Source: Mycolicibacterium bacteremicum
Lineage (GTDB): Bacteria; Actinomycetota; Actinomycetes; Mycobacteriales; Mycobacteriaceae
Length of the DNA stretch: 64,000 nt
Direction of reading: 5' to 3'
Assembly (NCBI RefSeq): GCF_002086115.1
Contig: NZ_MVHJ01000007.1
Location: 209,990-273,989, forward strand
Of the stretch, positions 39,451 to 50,677 are shown piece after piece. Below the pieces are notes generated by a model. The model had not been told where the DNA came from and ran no database searches. It worked only from the letters and a program-made list of their open reading frames with translations. The translations under genes were made by a program, and so were the position numbers. The first letter of the stretch is position 1, and each line of letters opens with the position of its first letter.

Positions 39451-39789
39451 TCAGGCCAGTTGCGCGCGAATCGCGACGTAGCGCTCCAGGAACAGCCGCT
39501 CGTCGAGACGCTTGCGGCGCATCCAGCCGGTGACCTCGTCATTGCACTTGCTGGCGTTGCACGCCGCGCAGGCGGGCACCACGTTCTCGATCGTGTAGCG
39601 CCCGCCGCGCGAGATCGCCATGACGCAGTCCCGCTGCATCGGCTTGCCCGTCACCCCACAGTAGGCGCAGCCGCCCCAGGCATCCTGGATGGCCGCCCAC
39701 TGCGCGACGGTGAGGTCGTTGACGACCGCCTTGACGCGGCGGGTGCGCCGCCGGGCGGCGCGGGCTCTGCGCGAGTTGCTGACGGCCAC
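39451..39789 (-). CDS. Small HNH nuclease-like protein
   Basis: The 112-residue protein starts at GTG 39789. A basic N-terminus (SRRARAARRRTRRVKAVV) precedes an HNH-type zinc domain: CAYCGVTGKPMQRDCVMAIS, NVVPACAACNASKCN. The usual DH pair is replaced by DCVMAISRGG, so the catalytic His may be missing. It lies downstream of pepN on the same strand. The role is unknown. Confidence 0.72.
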   Translation of the reverse strand: MAVSNSRRARAARRRTRRVKAVVNDLTVAQWAAIQDAWGGCAYCGVTGKPMQRDCVMAISRGGRYTIENVVPACAACNASKCNDEVTGWMRRKRLDERLFLERYVAIRAQLA

Positions 39790-39874
39790 CGGGAAATCAT
39801 GCGCGGCGAGGGTGCGATAACTCGGGTGCGCGAGCGGCGTGTCGGGGAGCAGACATGCACCCTCGGCGGGGAGG

Positions 39875-42469
<2,595 letters not shown>

Positions 42470-42565
42470 GAGGCCTAACTTAGTCCCCTGGCGGGAACAT
42501 ATGCCGGGCGGCAATAGTTGTGCGGTCGAGAAGAGGACTCCGTCGCAATCGAGAGGATCATCTGT

Positions 42566-43174
42566 ATGGCCGCCAAAGATGTCGCAGGATTCTGGTTCGA
42601 CCCGCTGTGCCCGTGGTGCTGGATCACCTCGCGTTGGATCCTGGAGGTCGAGAAGGTCCGCGATATCGAGGTCAACTTCCACGTGATGAGCCTGGCGGTG
42701 CTCAATGAAGGCCGCGACCTGCCCGAGAACTACCAGGAGATGATGAAGAAGGCCTGGGGTCCGGTGCGGGTGGCGATCGCCGCCGAGCAGGCGCACGGGC
42801 CGGAGGTGCTGTCCCCGCTGTACACCGCGATGGGCACGCTGATCCACAACGAGGGCAACAAGGACTTCGATGATGTGATCAAGAAGTCGCTGGAGCAGGC
42901 CGGGCTGCCCGCCGAGCTCGCCGAAGCCGCCACCACCGACACGTACGACGAGGCACTGCGCAAGAGCCACCACGCGGGCATGGACGCCGTGGGTGACGAT
43001 GTCGGCACCCCGACCATCCACGTCAACGGTGTCGCGTTCTTCGGCCCGGTGCTCTCCCGGATCCCGCGCGGCGAGGAGGCCGGCAAGCTGTGGGACGCCT
43101 CGGTGATCTTCGCGTCCTACCCGCACTTCTTCGAGCTCAAGCGCACCCGGCACGAGTCGCCCGAATTCGACTGA
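42566..43174 (+). CDS. DsbA-like thioredoxin-fold reductase (mycothiol-dependent, Rv2466c type)
   Basis: The protein is 202 residues from ATG 42566 (GAGAGGA upstream). The active site is [15 protein letters not shown], a CPWC pair, followed by an inserted helical domain and the cis-Pro loop [19 protein letters not shown]. It is nearly identical in pattern to Rv2466c, a mycothiol-dependent oxidoreductase that activates the prodrug TP053. It has no signal peptide, so it is cytosolic despite the DsbA fold. It is divergent from pepN. Confidence 0.92.
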   Translation: MAAKDVAGFWFDPLCPWCWITSRWILEVEKVRDIEVNFHVMSLAVLNEGRDLPENYQEMMKKAWGPVRVAIAAEQAHGPEVLSPLYTAMGTLIHNEGNKDFDDVIKKSLEQAGLPAELAEAATTDTYDEALRKSHHAGMDAVGDDVGTPTIHVNGVAFFGPVLSRIPRGEEAGKLWDASVIFASYPHFFELKRTRHESPEFD

Positions 43175-43383
43175 CGGGCCCTGGAGCCCCTACTTCTCTG
43201 CCGATCGCGTAGCGCAATCCAGCGCGCATATCGACGCGCCAGTCGCTGTGTCCGACAGCGCATTTGTCGACGAACAGCAACCATCGGGCAGATGGATCCG
43301 CGGTGTACGGCGACGAAATCCGAAGGTGTGAGATTCCGTCGTTCCGGTTGCAAGCATGTGCCGGGCGCGTCAAAGTGCTCAGA

Positions 43384-44781
43384 ATGACAGCGGCTGAACC
43401 CACCACCGACGGCACCTACCGGGACCGGATCGTCGCCGTCGAACCCGGCGGCAACGAGTTCATCGCCGAGGCCGACCGGCACGGCAGGCCCAGTCAGCTG
43501 CTGTGGACCTGGGCGTCGCCCAACCTGGAGTTCGCGACCATCTTCCTCGGTGTGCTGGCGGTCTCGTATTTCGGGATGAACTTCTGGCAGGCCGCCGCGG
43601 GCATCATCGTCGGCGCCGGGCTCGGGGCGGTGGCGCACTTCTTCCTGTCCGCCCGCGGCCCGCAACTCGGGGTGCCGCAGATGGTGAGCGGACGACTTGC
43701 CTTCGGCTACAAGGGCAATGCGGTGCCCTCGACGCTGATGGCGGTGACCGCCGGCGTCGGCTGGTTCGCCACCAACAGCATCAGCGCCGCCTTCGCGCTG
43801 TCCACCCTGTTCGGCATCGGTCCGCTGCTCGCGCTGGTGCTGGTCGTCGTCGTGCAGACCGCGCTGGCCTTCTTCGGGCACAACCTGGTGCAGGCCTTCG
43901 AGCGGTGGGCGTTCCCGGTGCTGGCGGTCATCTTCGCGATCACCTCGGTGCTGATCATGACCAAGGCCGATCTCGGTGCACCCGCCCTCGACGGTGGCGT
44001 CGGGGGACTCGGTGGATTCCTGCTGACGGTGGGCACCACGTTCGGCTACGTCGCGGGCTGGGCACCCTATGCCGCGGACTTCAGCCGCTACCTGCCCACC
44101 AGCGTCTCGCCGCTGCGCACGGGTCTTTTCGCCGCGGCCGGGTTGTTCGGCGCCTGCACCATCCTGGCCATCGTCGGCGCCGCCTCGGTCACCATCGTGA
44201 CGGCGAGCGCAAGCGACAACCCGACCGATGCCTTCACCAGTTCGCTGCCCGGTTGGTTGGCCGCCGCCACCCTGCTGGCCATCGCGATCGGAGCGGTCGC
44301 GGCCAACGCCATCAACGTCTATTCGGCAGGCATGGCGTTCGTCACCACCGGTGTCCGGTTGCCCGCCCATATCGCCCGGGCGTTGGCCACGGCCTTCTTC
44401 GGGTTGGCCGGATTCCTGGTTGCCTGGTGGGCGCTGGCCGACGCCGCGACCAGCTACAAGAGCTTCCTGTTCCTCATCGCCTACTGGGTCGGCCCGTGGC
44501 TGGGTGTGGTGTTCGCCGATCAGTTCCTGCGCCGCGGCCACCGGGTGGACGGATTCCTCTATGACCGCAATTACTCGAACTGGCCGGGACTACTGTCGTT
44601 CCTGATCGGTCTGGTGGTGTCATTCCTGCTGTTCTGCAATCAGGAGCTGTTCGTGGGATATGTGGTGCGGGCGGTGCCCGAACTCGGTGACATCGGATTC
44701 TTCGTCGGGTTCCTGCTGGCTGCGGGCAGTTACCTGGTGCTCTGCCGATCCAAGATCGACGCAGCGAAGGTGACCGTATGA
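43384..44781 (+). CDS. NCS1-family cytosine/purine permease
   Basis: The protein is 465 residues from ATG 43384 with about twelve hydrophobic segments. PSQLLWTWASPNLEFATIFLG and PQMVSGRLAFGYKGNAVPS are NCS1 hallmarks, as is YAADFSRYLPTSVS. The in-frame extension to 43264 has no ribosome site and is taken as leader. That 209-nt leader holds a CGCTGT/ACAGCG dyad (43244-43260). It is the first gene of a three-gene operon linked by ATGA overlaps with a deaminase and a dioxygenase, pointing to uptake of cytosine or a modified pyrimidine. Confidence 0.87.
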   Translation: MTAAEPTTDGTYRDRIVAVEPGGNEFIAEADRHGRPSQLLWTWASPNLEFATIFLGVLAVSYFGMNFWQAAAGIIVGAGLGAVAHFFLSARGPQLGVPQMVSGRLAFGYKGNAVPSTLMAVTAGVGWFATNSISAAFALSTLFGIGPLLALVLVVVVQTALAFFGHNLVQAFERWAFPVLAVIFAITSVLIMTKADLGAPALDGGVGGLGGFLLTVGTTFGYVAGWAPYAADFSRYLPTSVSPLRTGLFAAAGLFGACTILAIVGAASVTIVTASASDNPTDAFTSSLPGWLAAATLLAIAIGAVAANAINVYSAGMAFVTTGVRLPAHIARALATAFFGLAGFLVAWWALADAATSYKSFLFLIAYWVGPWLGVVFADQFLRRGHRVDGFLYDRNYSNWPGLLSFLIGLVVSFLLFCNQELFVGYVVRAVPELGDIGFFVGFLLAAGSYLVLCRSKIDAAKVTV

Positions 44782-45224
44782 CCCCGGAGCAGATGCTCGA
44801 CGTCGCCGTCGACGAGGCACGAAAAGGTCTGGCCGAGGGCGGCATTCCGATCGGTGCCGCGCTGTTCACCACCGATGGTGTGCTGCTGGGCAGCGGGCAC
44901 AACCGGCGCGTACAGAACGACGACCCGTCGGTGCACGGTGAGACCGACGCCTTCCGCAACGCCGGCCGTCAGCGTGATTACCGGTCCACGGTGATGGTGA
45001 CGACGCTGTCACCGTGCTGGTACTGCAGTGGCCTGGTGCGCCAGTTCAACATCGGCGCCGTGGTGATCGGGGAGGCCAAGACGTTCTCCGGCGGGCACGA
45101 CTGGCTGGCCGAGAACGGTGTGCAGGTCACCCTTCTGGAGGACGAGCGGTGCGTGTCGATGATGACGGAGTTCATCGCCGACCGGCCCGATCTGTGGAAC
45201 GAGGACATCGGAGTGGCTGAATGA
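44778..45224 (+). CDS. Yeast-type cytosine deaminase (CDA superfamily)
   Basis: The 148-residue protein carries zinc-site motifs HGE (in SVHGETDAF) and PCxxC (in TLSPCWYCSG). The C-terminal DERCVSMMTEFIADRPDLW and NEDIGVAE closely echo the yeast Fcy1 tail (recalled as ERPxxWxEDIGE), which closes the active site, so it is cytosine deaminase-like rather than a tRNA-adenosine or guanine deaminase. It would convert cytosine to uracil, or 5-methylcytosine to thymine. ATG 44778 overlaps the permease stop and its own stop overlaps the next ATG. Confidence 0.87.
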   Translation: MTPEQMLDVAVDEARKGLAEGGIPIGAALFTTDGVLLGSGHNRRVQNDDPSVHGETDAFRNAGRQRDYRSTVMVTTLSPCWYCSGLVRQFNIGAVVIGEAKTFSGGHDWLAENGVQVTLLEDERCVSMMTEFIADRPDLWNEDIGVAE

Positions 45225-46180
45225 GTGCCATTGCAACGGTAGACCTCTCACGCTGGTACGCCGGCGGCACGGCTGCCGAGGAGTTGGCGGTCGAGGTCGA
45301 CGAGGGGCTGCAGCGGGCGGGTTTCATCGTGGTCACCGGACACGGTGTCGACGCCGGTCTGGCGGCCCGGGTGCGCGCGGCGAGCCGCGAGTTCTTCGCC
45401 CTGCCCACCGAGGTGAAGCAACGGTATTCGGTGCCGGTCGGCGGGCACGGTTGGATCGGTCCCGGCGCGGAGGCCAACGCCTACGCCGAGGGCACCGAGA
45501 CGCCGCCGGATCTCAAGGAGAGCTTCAGCCTCGGTGCGGAGACCGCCACCGGGGATCCCGAGGTGGATCGGATCTGGTTCGCCCCCAACGTCTGGCCGGC
45601 CGAGGTGGCACACCTGCAGGGCCTGGTCGACGAGTACACCACCGCCATGCGCACGCTGTCCGATGACCTCTTGGCGTTGTTCGCTGCGGCACTCGGCCTG
45701 TCCGACAACCCGTTCGCCGCCTTGGCGAGCCGGCCGACCTGGACGATGAACATCAACCACTATCCGCCGGTCAGTGTCGTCGGGGAGCCCGAGCCCGGTC
45801 AGTTCCGCATCGGTCCGCACACCGACTTCGGCACCGTCACGGTCCTCGACCGCGAACCGGGTGCCGGTGGGCTGCAGGTGTATTCGGAGGAAGCCGGGTG
45901 GGAGGACGCCCCGTGGGAGCCGGGCGCGCTGACGGTCAACATCGGCGATCTGCTGGAGTACTGGAGTGGACGGCGCTGGCCGTCGGGCCGGCACCGGGTG
46001 TTGCCGCCGCAGCCGCACGCACCCGAGGAGGATCTGGTCTCGCTGATCTACTTCTACGAGGCCAACCACGATGCGCTGGTCACCCCGCTGGAACCGCCGG
46101 TCGGCCGCGTCGGCGGCCTCGACCCCGTGACCTCGGCCGATTTCATCAAGGAGCGGCTCGACGCGATCACGGTCGGCTAA
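45221..46180 (+). CDS. Isopenicillin-N-synthase-like Fe(II) dioxygenase
   Basis: The 319-residue protein has a DIOX_N domain (about 5-120, GFIVVTGHGVDAGL) and a C-terminal jelly-roll. Iron ligands are His and Asp of GPHTDFGTV and a distal His in SGRHRVLPP, 58 residues after the first. The Arg-x-Ser pair that normally binds 2-oxoglutarate reads LVS in EEDLVSLIYFYE, so Arg is Leu. Fungal thymine 7-hydroxylase belongs to this superfamily, and coupling to a cytosine deaminase makes a pyrimidine substrate attractive. Start ATG 45221 overlaps the deaminase stop. It converges on the SDR gene with 4 nt overlap. Confidence 0.84.
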   Translation: MSAIATVDLSRWYAGGTAAEELAVEVDEGLQRAGFIVVTGHGVDAGLAARVRAASREFFALPTEVKQRYSVPVGGHGWIGPGAEANAYAEGTETPPDLKESFSLGAETATGDPEVDRIWFAPNVWPAEVAHLQGLVDEYTTAMRTLSDDLLALFAAALGLSDNPFAALASRPTWTMNINHYPPVSVVGEPEPGQFRIGPHTDFGTVTVLDREPGAGGLQVYSEEAGWEDAPWEPGALTVNIGDLLEYWSGRRWPSGRHRVLPPQPHAPEEDLVSLIYFYEANHDALVTPLEPPVGRVGGLDPVTSADFIKERLDAITVG

Positions 46181-46917
46181 CCCTGCACGGTCGGGCGGAT
46201 CACCAGCTCGCCGATCTCGACCTCCCAGGGCTGATCGATCGCGAACTCGACCGTTCTGGCGATCGCGTCCGGATCGAGCGCGAACGTCTGCATCCCGTTT
46301 TCGATCTCGGCGCGGATGGCCGGGTCGGTGATCGAGTCGCTGAACTCGGTGCGTACATACCCCGGCGAGATCGCGGTCGTCTTGAGCGTCCCGTCGGTGG
46401 ACTCCCGGCGCAGTCCCTCCAGCAGGGTGCGCACGGCGTTCTTGGTGGCCGCGTAGACCGCCATCGTCGGGGCGATCTGCAGGCCGGCCGTCGAGACGAT
46501 GGTGACGAGGTGCCCGCGGCCCTGCCGCTCGAAAACGGGTAGCGCGGCGTCGATCCCGTGGAGCACCCCGCGCAGGTTGACGTCGATCATGGCGTCCCAA
46601 TCGCCGCGGCGTCGTGCAGCCACCGGTGATATCGGACCGATCCCGGCGCTGCTGACCAGCACGTCGAGACGGCCGAACCGCGCCACCGCCGACTCGACCA
46701 GTCGTTGCAGGTCCTTGGCCCTGGTGACATCGACCGCGACGGTGCCGGCCCTGCCTCCCGCGGCTCGCAGCTCGGCGGCCAGGTCGTCGAGCCGGTCGGT
46801 GCGACGCGCGCCCAGCACGACGGCGCACCCGCGCGAGGCCAGCCTGCGGGCGGTCGCCGCGCCGATACCGCTGCTGGCGCCGGTGATGGCCACGACCTTG
46901 TCGGCGAGTGAGTCCAT
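46177..46917 (-). CDS. Short-chain dehydrogenase/reductase (classical SDR)
   Basis: The 246-residue Rossmann protein shows the cofactor motif TGASSGIG, an Arg-rich strand end (VLGARRTDRL) suggesting NADP(H), the LVSSAGIG motif, catalytic Ser in VSTAGL and YxxxK as YAATK. The usual NNAG is SSAG. The substrate is unknown. It is transcribed away from the TetR gene, with twin operator palindromes between them, so it is probably the regulated target. Confidence 0.86.
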   Translation of the reverse strand: MDSLADKVVAITGASSGIGAATARRLASRGCAVVLGARRTDRLDDLAAELRAAGGRAGTVAVDVTRAKDLQRLVESAVARFGRLDVLVSSAGIGPISPVAARRRGDWDAMIDVNLRGVLHGIDAALPVFERQGRGHLVTIVSTAGLQIAPTMAVYAATKNAVRTLLEGLRRESTDGTLKTTAISPGYVRTEFSDSITDPAIRAEIENGMQTFALDPDAIARTVEFAIDQPWEVEIGELVIRPTVQG

Positions 46918-46937
46918 GATCTAGCCTTTCCAGAGAT

Positions 46938-46981
46938 ACGGACAAGTTGTCCGTTTCCATATAAGCGGACAAAGTGTCCGT
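46938..46981. promoter_or_regulatory. Twin TetR-type operators in the SDR/TetR intergenic region
   Basis: ACGGACAAGTTGTCCGT (46938-46954) is a perfect 17-bp palindrome. GCGGACAAAGTGTCCGT (46965-46981) repeats it with the central arms CGGACA/TGTCCG intact. Centres are 27 bp apart. The sites lie just upstream of both start codons (46917 and 47003), so the adjacent regulator probably represses both genes. Confidence 0.85.
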
Positions 46982-47002
46982 TTTCAAGACGGGGGGGCGA
47001 AT

Positions 47003-47542
47003 GTGTCCGAGCGCACCGATGCGGCGCGCAACCGGGCGGTCATCATCGAGGCCGCGCGCCGGCTCGTCACCGAACCGGGCGAACTCAAGCTCAGCGCGGT
47101 GGCACGGGCGGCCGGTGTCGGCCAGGCCACGCTGTATCGCCATTTCGGCACCCGGGATGATCTGATGCGCGCGCTCTACGACGACGAGATCGACGAATTG
47201 GTCTCCGCGGCATACGCGTTGCTGGATCAACAGCCACCCGTCGAGGCGCTGCGGCGGTGGTTCACCCACCTCGCTGCGTACGCCCGGGTGAAGTTCGGGG
47301 TGATGGCCGCAGTCGAGGCGTCCGTCTGGCGGGACATCGCCGCGCAGACACCGGGCAAGCTCGGTGACGCCCTCGGCGCCCTGCTCGCCGCCGGCCGAGA
47401 CGCCGGGGTGCTGCGCGGCGACGTCGATCCGCGCGACGTCATCCTGCTGTCCTGGTTCCTGGCCCACGTCGAGGAGGACGAATGGGACGAGCGCACACCG
47501 CGCCTGCTCGGCGTCCTGCTCGACGGGTTGTCGGCTCGCTAG
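47003..47542 (+). CDS. TetR-family transcriptional regulator
   Basis: The protein is 179 residues from GTG 47003 after a G-rich site. The N-terminal helix-turn-helix LSAVARAAGVGQATLYRHFGTRDDLM is textbook TetR. The C-terminal ligand domain is unlike any I recognise. It is divergent from the SDR gene across two matching palindromes. The inducer is unknown but may be the SDR substrate. Confidence 0.89.
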   Translation: MSERTDAARNRAVIIEAARRLVTEPGELKLSAVARAAGVGQATLYRHFGTRDDLMRALYDDEIDELVSAAYALLDQQPPVEALRRWFTHLAAYARVKFGVMAAVEASVWRDIAAQTPGKLGDALGALLAAGRDAGVLRGDVDPRDVILLSWFLAHVEEDEWDERTPRLLGVLLDGLSAR

Positions 47543-47584
47543 GTGCGCGATGTGCCGACGGGCGGGATTAGTAGGGTTACCGCC

Positions 47585-48064
47585 ATGCGCGTGTACATCG
47601 GTGCCGACCATGCCGGTTTCGAGTTCAAGAAGACCATCATCGAGCACCTCACCAAGAGCGGCCACGAGCCGATCGACTGCGGCGCCTACAGCTACGACGC
47701 CGACGACGACTACCCGGCGTTCTGCATCGACGCCGCGGTCAAGACCGTCGCCGACCCCGACAGCCTGGGTATCGTGCTCGGCGGATCGGGCAACGGCGAG
47801 CAGATCGCCGCGAACAAGGTGCCTGGCGCCCGCTGCGCGCTGGCCTGGAGTGTCGAAACCGCGAAGTTGGCCCGCGAGCACAACAACGCCCAGCTCATCG
47901 GGCTCGGCGGCCGCATGCACAGTGAGGAGGAGGCGCTGGCCATCGTCGACGCCTTCCTGGCGACGCCGTGGTCGGAAGCCGAACGCCACCAGCGTCGCAT
48001 CGACATCCTGGCCGCCTATGAGGTCGACCACGTCGCGCCGCCGGTGCCCGGCGCCCCGGCGTGA
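47585..48064 (+). CDS. rpiB: Ribose-5-phosphate isomerase B
   Basis: The 159-residue protein has the RpiB/LacAB fold: MRVYIGADHAGFEFKK, then LGGSGNGEQIAANKVPGARC, which carries the catalytic Glu used by mycobacterial enzymes in place of Cys, and REHNNAQLIGLGGRMH. It interconverts ribose-5-phosphate and ribulose-5-phosphate in the pentose phosphate pathway. ATG 47585 lacks a strong ribosome site. It lies 14 nt before nei2, as in M. tuberculosis. Confidence 0.94.
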   Translation: MRVYIGADHAGFEFKKTIIEHLTKSGHEPIDCGAYSYDADDDYPAFCIDAAVKTVADPDSLGIVLGGSGNGEQIAANKVPGARCALAWSVETAKLAREHNNAQLIGLGGRMHSEEEALAIVDAFLATPWSEAERHQRRIDILAAYEVDHVAPPVPGAPA

Positions 48065-48078
48065 CCGTGGCCTGACAC

Positions 48079-48885
48079 ATGCCTGAGGGGCACACGCTGC
48101 ACCGGCTCGCCCGGCTGCACCAGAAGCGGTTCGGGAAGGCGCCGGTCACGGTGTCCAGTCCGCAGGGCCGGTTCAGCGATGGCGCGGCCGCGGTGTCCGG
48201 TCGGGTGCTGCGCCGCTCCGATGCCTGGGGCAAACACCTGTTCCACCACTACGACGGTGGCGCGGTGGTGCACGTTCACCTCGGCCTGTACGGCAGTTTC
48301 CGCGAGGCACCGCTCGGCGAGGACGGCGCACCGCCCGCGCCGGTCGGCGCGGTCCGGATGCGGATGATCGGCGCCGACTACTACACCGACCTACGGGGAC
48401 CGACGGCGTGCGAGGTCATCGATGACGGGGGAGTCGACGATGTGATCGCGCGGCTCGGTCCGGACCCGTTGCGCCCCGACGCCGACCCGGAGCTGGCGTG
48501 GAAACGAATCTCCAAGTCCCGCCGCACCATCGGTGGACTCCTGATGGATCAGGCGGTGTTGGCCGGCGTCGGCAACGTCTACCGCAGCGAGCTGTTGTTC
48601 CGCCACCGGATCGATCCCTACCGGCCCGGCACGCACATCGACGGTGACGAATTCGGTGACATGTGGACCGACCTCGTCGCGTTGATGAAGGTCGGGGTGC
48701 GGCGCGGCAAGATCATCGTCGTACGGCCCGAAGACGACCGCGGTGCGCCGTCCTACCGCGAAGGCCGGCCGCGCACCTATGTCTACCGCCGCACCGGTGA
48801 GCCGTGCCGGGTGTGCGGTACTCCGGTGCGCACCGCGGAACTGGAGGCCCGCAACGTGTTCTGGTGTCCCACCTGCCAGAGCTGA
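48079..48885 (+). CDS. nei2: Formamidopyrimidine/endonuclease VIII-type DNA glycosylase
   Basis: The 268-residue Fpg/Nei protein begins MPEGHT, where the Pro and Glu are the catalytic nucleophile and acid. Middle segment GVGNVYRSELLFRHRIDP is the helix-two-turn-helix. The C-terminal zinc finger CRVCGTPVRTAELEARNVFW ends CPTCQ, with all four cysteines present. The enzyme excises oxidised bases and cleaves the abasic site. It matches Rv2464c (Nei2) in order after rpiB. Confidence 0.91.
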   Translation: MPEGHTLHRLARLHQKRFGKAPVTVSSPQGRFSDGAAAVSGRVLRRSDAWGKHLFHHYDGGAVVHVHLGLYGSFREAPLGEDGAPPAPVGAVRMRMIGADYYTDLRGPTACEVIDDGGVDDVIARLGPDPLRPDADPELAWKRISKSRRTIGGLLMDQAVLAGVGNVYRSELLFRHRIDPYRPGTHIDGDEFGDMWTDLVALMKVGVRRGKIIVVRPEDDRGAPSYREGRPRTYVYRRTGEPCRVCGTPVRTAELEARNVFWCPTCQS

Positions 48886-48931
48886 CCTGCGCGGTCGGCG
48901 GGTCCCAGGGCCGGCAGGGAGAATCGCAGCC

Positions 48932-50605
48932 GTGGAACTGATTCTCGTGGTCGTCGGGGCCATCGTCGTGACGGCCATCGCGCACCGGCGCGGCCTGGAA
49001 CCGGCGTTGATCATCGTCGTCGTCGGCATCGTGGTGTCGTTCGCGCCGGATTTCGAACCGCCGGAACTGGACTCGCACATCCTGCTCACGGTGGTGCTGC
49101 CGCCGCTGCTCTACTCGGCGGCGCTGAACTTCTCCTTCCCGACGTTCCTGCGCAACATCCGCCCCATCCTCGGCCTGGGCGTCGGGCTGGTGGTGGTCAG
49201 CGCGTTCACCGTCGCGGCGGTGTCGGCGTGGCTGGTGGTGGTGCCCCTGACGTTCGCGACGGCGCTGGTGCTCGGGGCCATCGTGGCCCCGCCGGACGCG
49301 GTGACCGCCGTCGCGGTCGGCCGCAAGCTGGGGTTGCCCAGGAAGGTGATGGCCATCCTGACCGGGGAGAGCCTGATCAACGACGCCGCCGCGCTGACGC
49401 TGTTCAGCATTGCGGTGGCGCAGGTGGCCGGCACCCACACCTTCATCGCGAACCCGGTGCTGCTGTTCACCTACAGCGCGGTGCTGGGGCCCGTGGTCGG
49501 CGCCGTGCTCGGCTACATCACGCTGTGGATCCGGCGTCGGCTGGCCAATCCGGGACTGGAGACCGTGCAGGGCCTGGTGGTGCCGTTCGCCGCGTTCATC
49601 GTGGCCGAGGAGATGCATGCCTCCGGCGTGCTGGCCGTCGTGGTCGCCGGGTTCGTGGTGGGCAACGGGACACTCTCCGCGGGCTATCAGACCCGGCTGC
49701 AGGAGCGCTACGTGTGGAATTCGGTCGACGTGCTGCTGGAGGCCTTCGTCTTCGCCTATATCGGCCTGCACCTGCGCTTCGTGCTCGAGGACCTGCAGCA
49801 GGCACACGAATCGTTGCGACAGGTCGCGATCGCGTCGGCGATCGTGCTGCTGATCGTCCTGGTGATCCGCCCGCTGTCGGTGTTCCTGATGTTCGGTCGC
49901 AGCAAGCTGGCCCGCCATGTCGAGGCCAAGTGGAGTGTGCCGGCCCCAGAGAACGGTCGCGGTGCTGCACGCCGGCCGCTCGGCAGATGGCGGTCCCGGA
50001 TAGACCGTCGCTCACTGAGCTGGCAGGAGAATGTGGTGGTCTCGTGGACGGGGATGCGCGGGGTGGTCACGCTGGCCGCCGCGGCCGCGATCCCGGCGAC
50101 CACGGTGGACGGGGAACCGTTCCCGGAACGGGCCACGATCCAGGCGATCGCGTTCGTGGTCAGCGTCGGCACCCTACTCATCCAGGGATCCACCCTGCCC
50201 TGGCTGATCCGGCGCTTGCAGTTGTCGCGTTTCAACGATGACCACGCGGCCGACCGGGCCGAGGAGGTCAAGGCCGAGCAGGTCGTGCAGCAGGCGGCCG
50301 AGGGTGTGCTCGCCGAGTTCCGGGCCAACCCGCCGGCGGGGATCGACCAGGACCTGGTGACCGAGATCCGGGCCGTGATCGCGCGGCACGCGCAGGATGC
50401 CGACGAGATGCCCGATCCGGGTGCGCAGACCAAACGGGCCGAGGTGTTCTCGAGCATGTACCTCTCGGTGCTGGGCGCCCAGCGCGCGGCGCTGATCACC
50501 GAACGCGACGAGGGCCGCATCGAGGACGAGGCAGTGCGAGCGATGCTGGAGCGGCTGGATCTGCAGGAGGCCAGTGTCACGGCCCGACTGGAGAGCCGGC
50601 TCTGA
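48932..50605 (+). CDS. Cation/proton antiporter (CPA1/NhaP type)
   Basis: The protein is 557 residues from GTG 48932; the open frame extending upstream lies in nei2 and is rejected. About twelve transmembrane segments include LGAIVAPPDAVTAVAVGRKLG and LTGESLINDAAALTLF, with the paired acidic ion-binding residues of CPA1 exchangers, and SWTGMRGVVTLAAAAAIP. A cytosolic tail of about 120 residues (EEVKAEQVVQQAAEGV...) follows. It exchanges Na+ or K+ for protons. It is convergent with the next gene across a long inverted repeat. Confidence 0.88.
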   Translation: MELILVVVGAIVVTAIAHRRGLEPALIIVVVGIVVSFAPDFEPPELDSHILLTVVLPPLLYSAALNFSFPTFLRNIRPILGLGVGLVVVSAFTVAAVSAWLVVVPLTFATALVLGAIVAPPDAVTAVAVGRKLGLPRKVMAILTGESLINDAAALTLFSIAVAQVAGTHTFIANPVLLFTYSAVLGPVVGAVLGYITLWIRRRLANPGLETVQGLVVPFAAFIVAEEMHASGVLAVVVAGFVVGNGTLSAGYQTRLQERYVWNSVDVLLEAFVFAYIGLHLRFVLEDLQQAHESLRQVAIASAIVLLIVLVIRPLSVFLMFGRSKLARHVEAKWSVPAPENGRGAARRPLGRWRSRIDRRSLSWQENVVVSWTGMRGVVTLAAAAAIPATTVDGEPFPERATIQAIAFVVSVGTLLIQGSTLPWLIRRLQLSRFNDDHAADRAEEVKAEQVVQQAAEGVLAEFRANPPAGIDQDLVTEIRAVIARHAQDADEMPDPGAQTKRAEVFSSMYLSVLGAQRAALITERDEGRIEDEAVRAMLERLDLQEASVTARLESRL

Positions 50606-50616
50606 TTCGGCTGCCG

Positions 50617-50673
50617 CGAATGCGACGTTTCTGCGGTCATCCGGGCCTCGGGAGCGCAGAAACGTCGCACTCG
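50617..50673. terminator. Long inverted repeat between convergent genes
   Basis: TGCGACGTTTCTGCG (50621-50635) pairs perfectly with 50655-50669, and the arms extend outward to 50617 and 50673 with one mismatch. It lies just after the antiporter stop and ends five bases before the stop of the convergent gene. Its core resembles the repeat at 25360-25414. Confidence 0.75.
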
Positions 50674-50677
50674 TGAA

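Noticed and set aside
39451..39789. Calling this an active homing endonuclease
   Set aside because: The DH catalytic pair of HNH enzymes is not evident; only the zinc CxxC framework is, so it is described as HNH-like.
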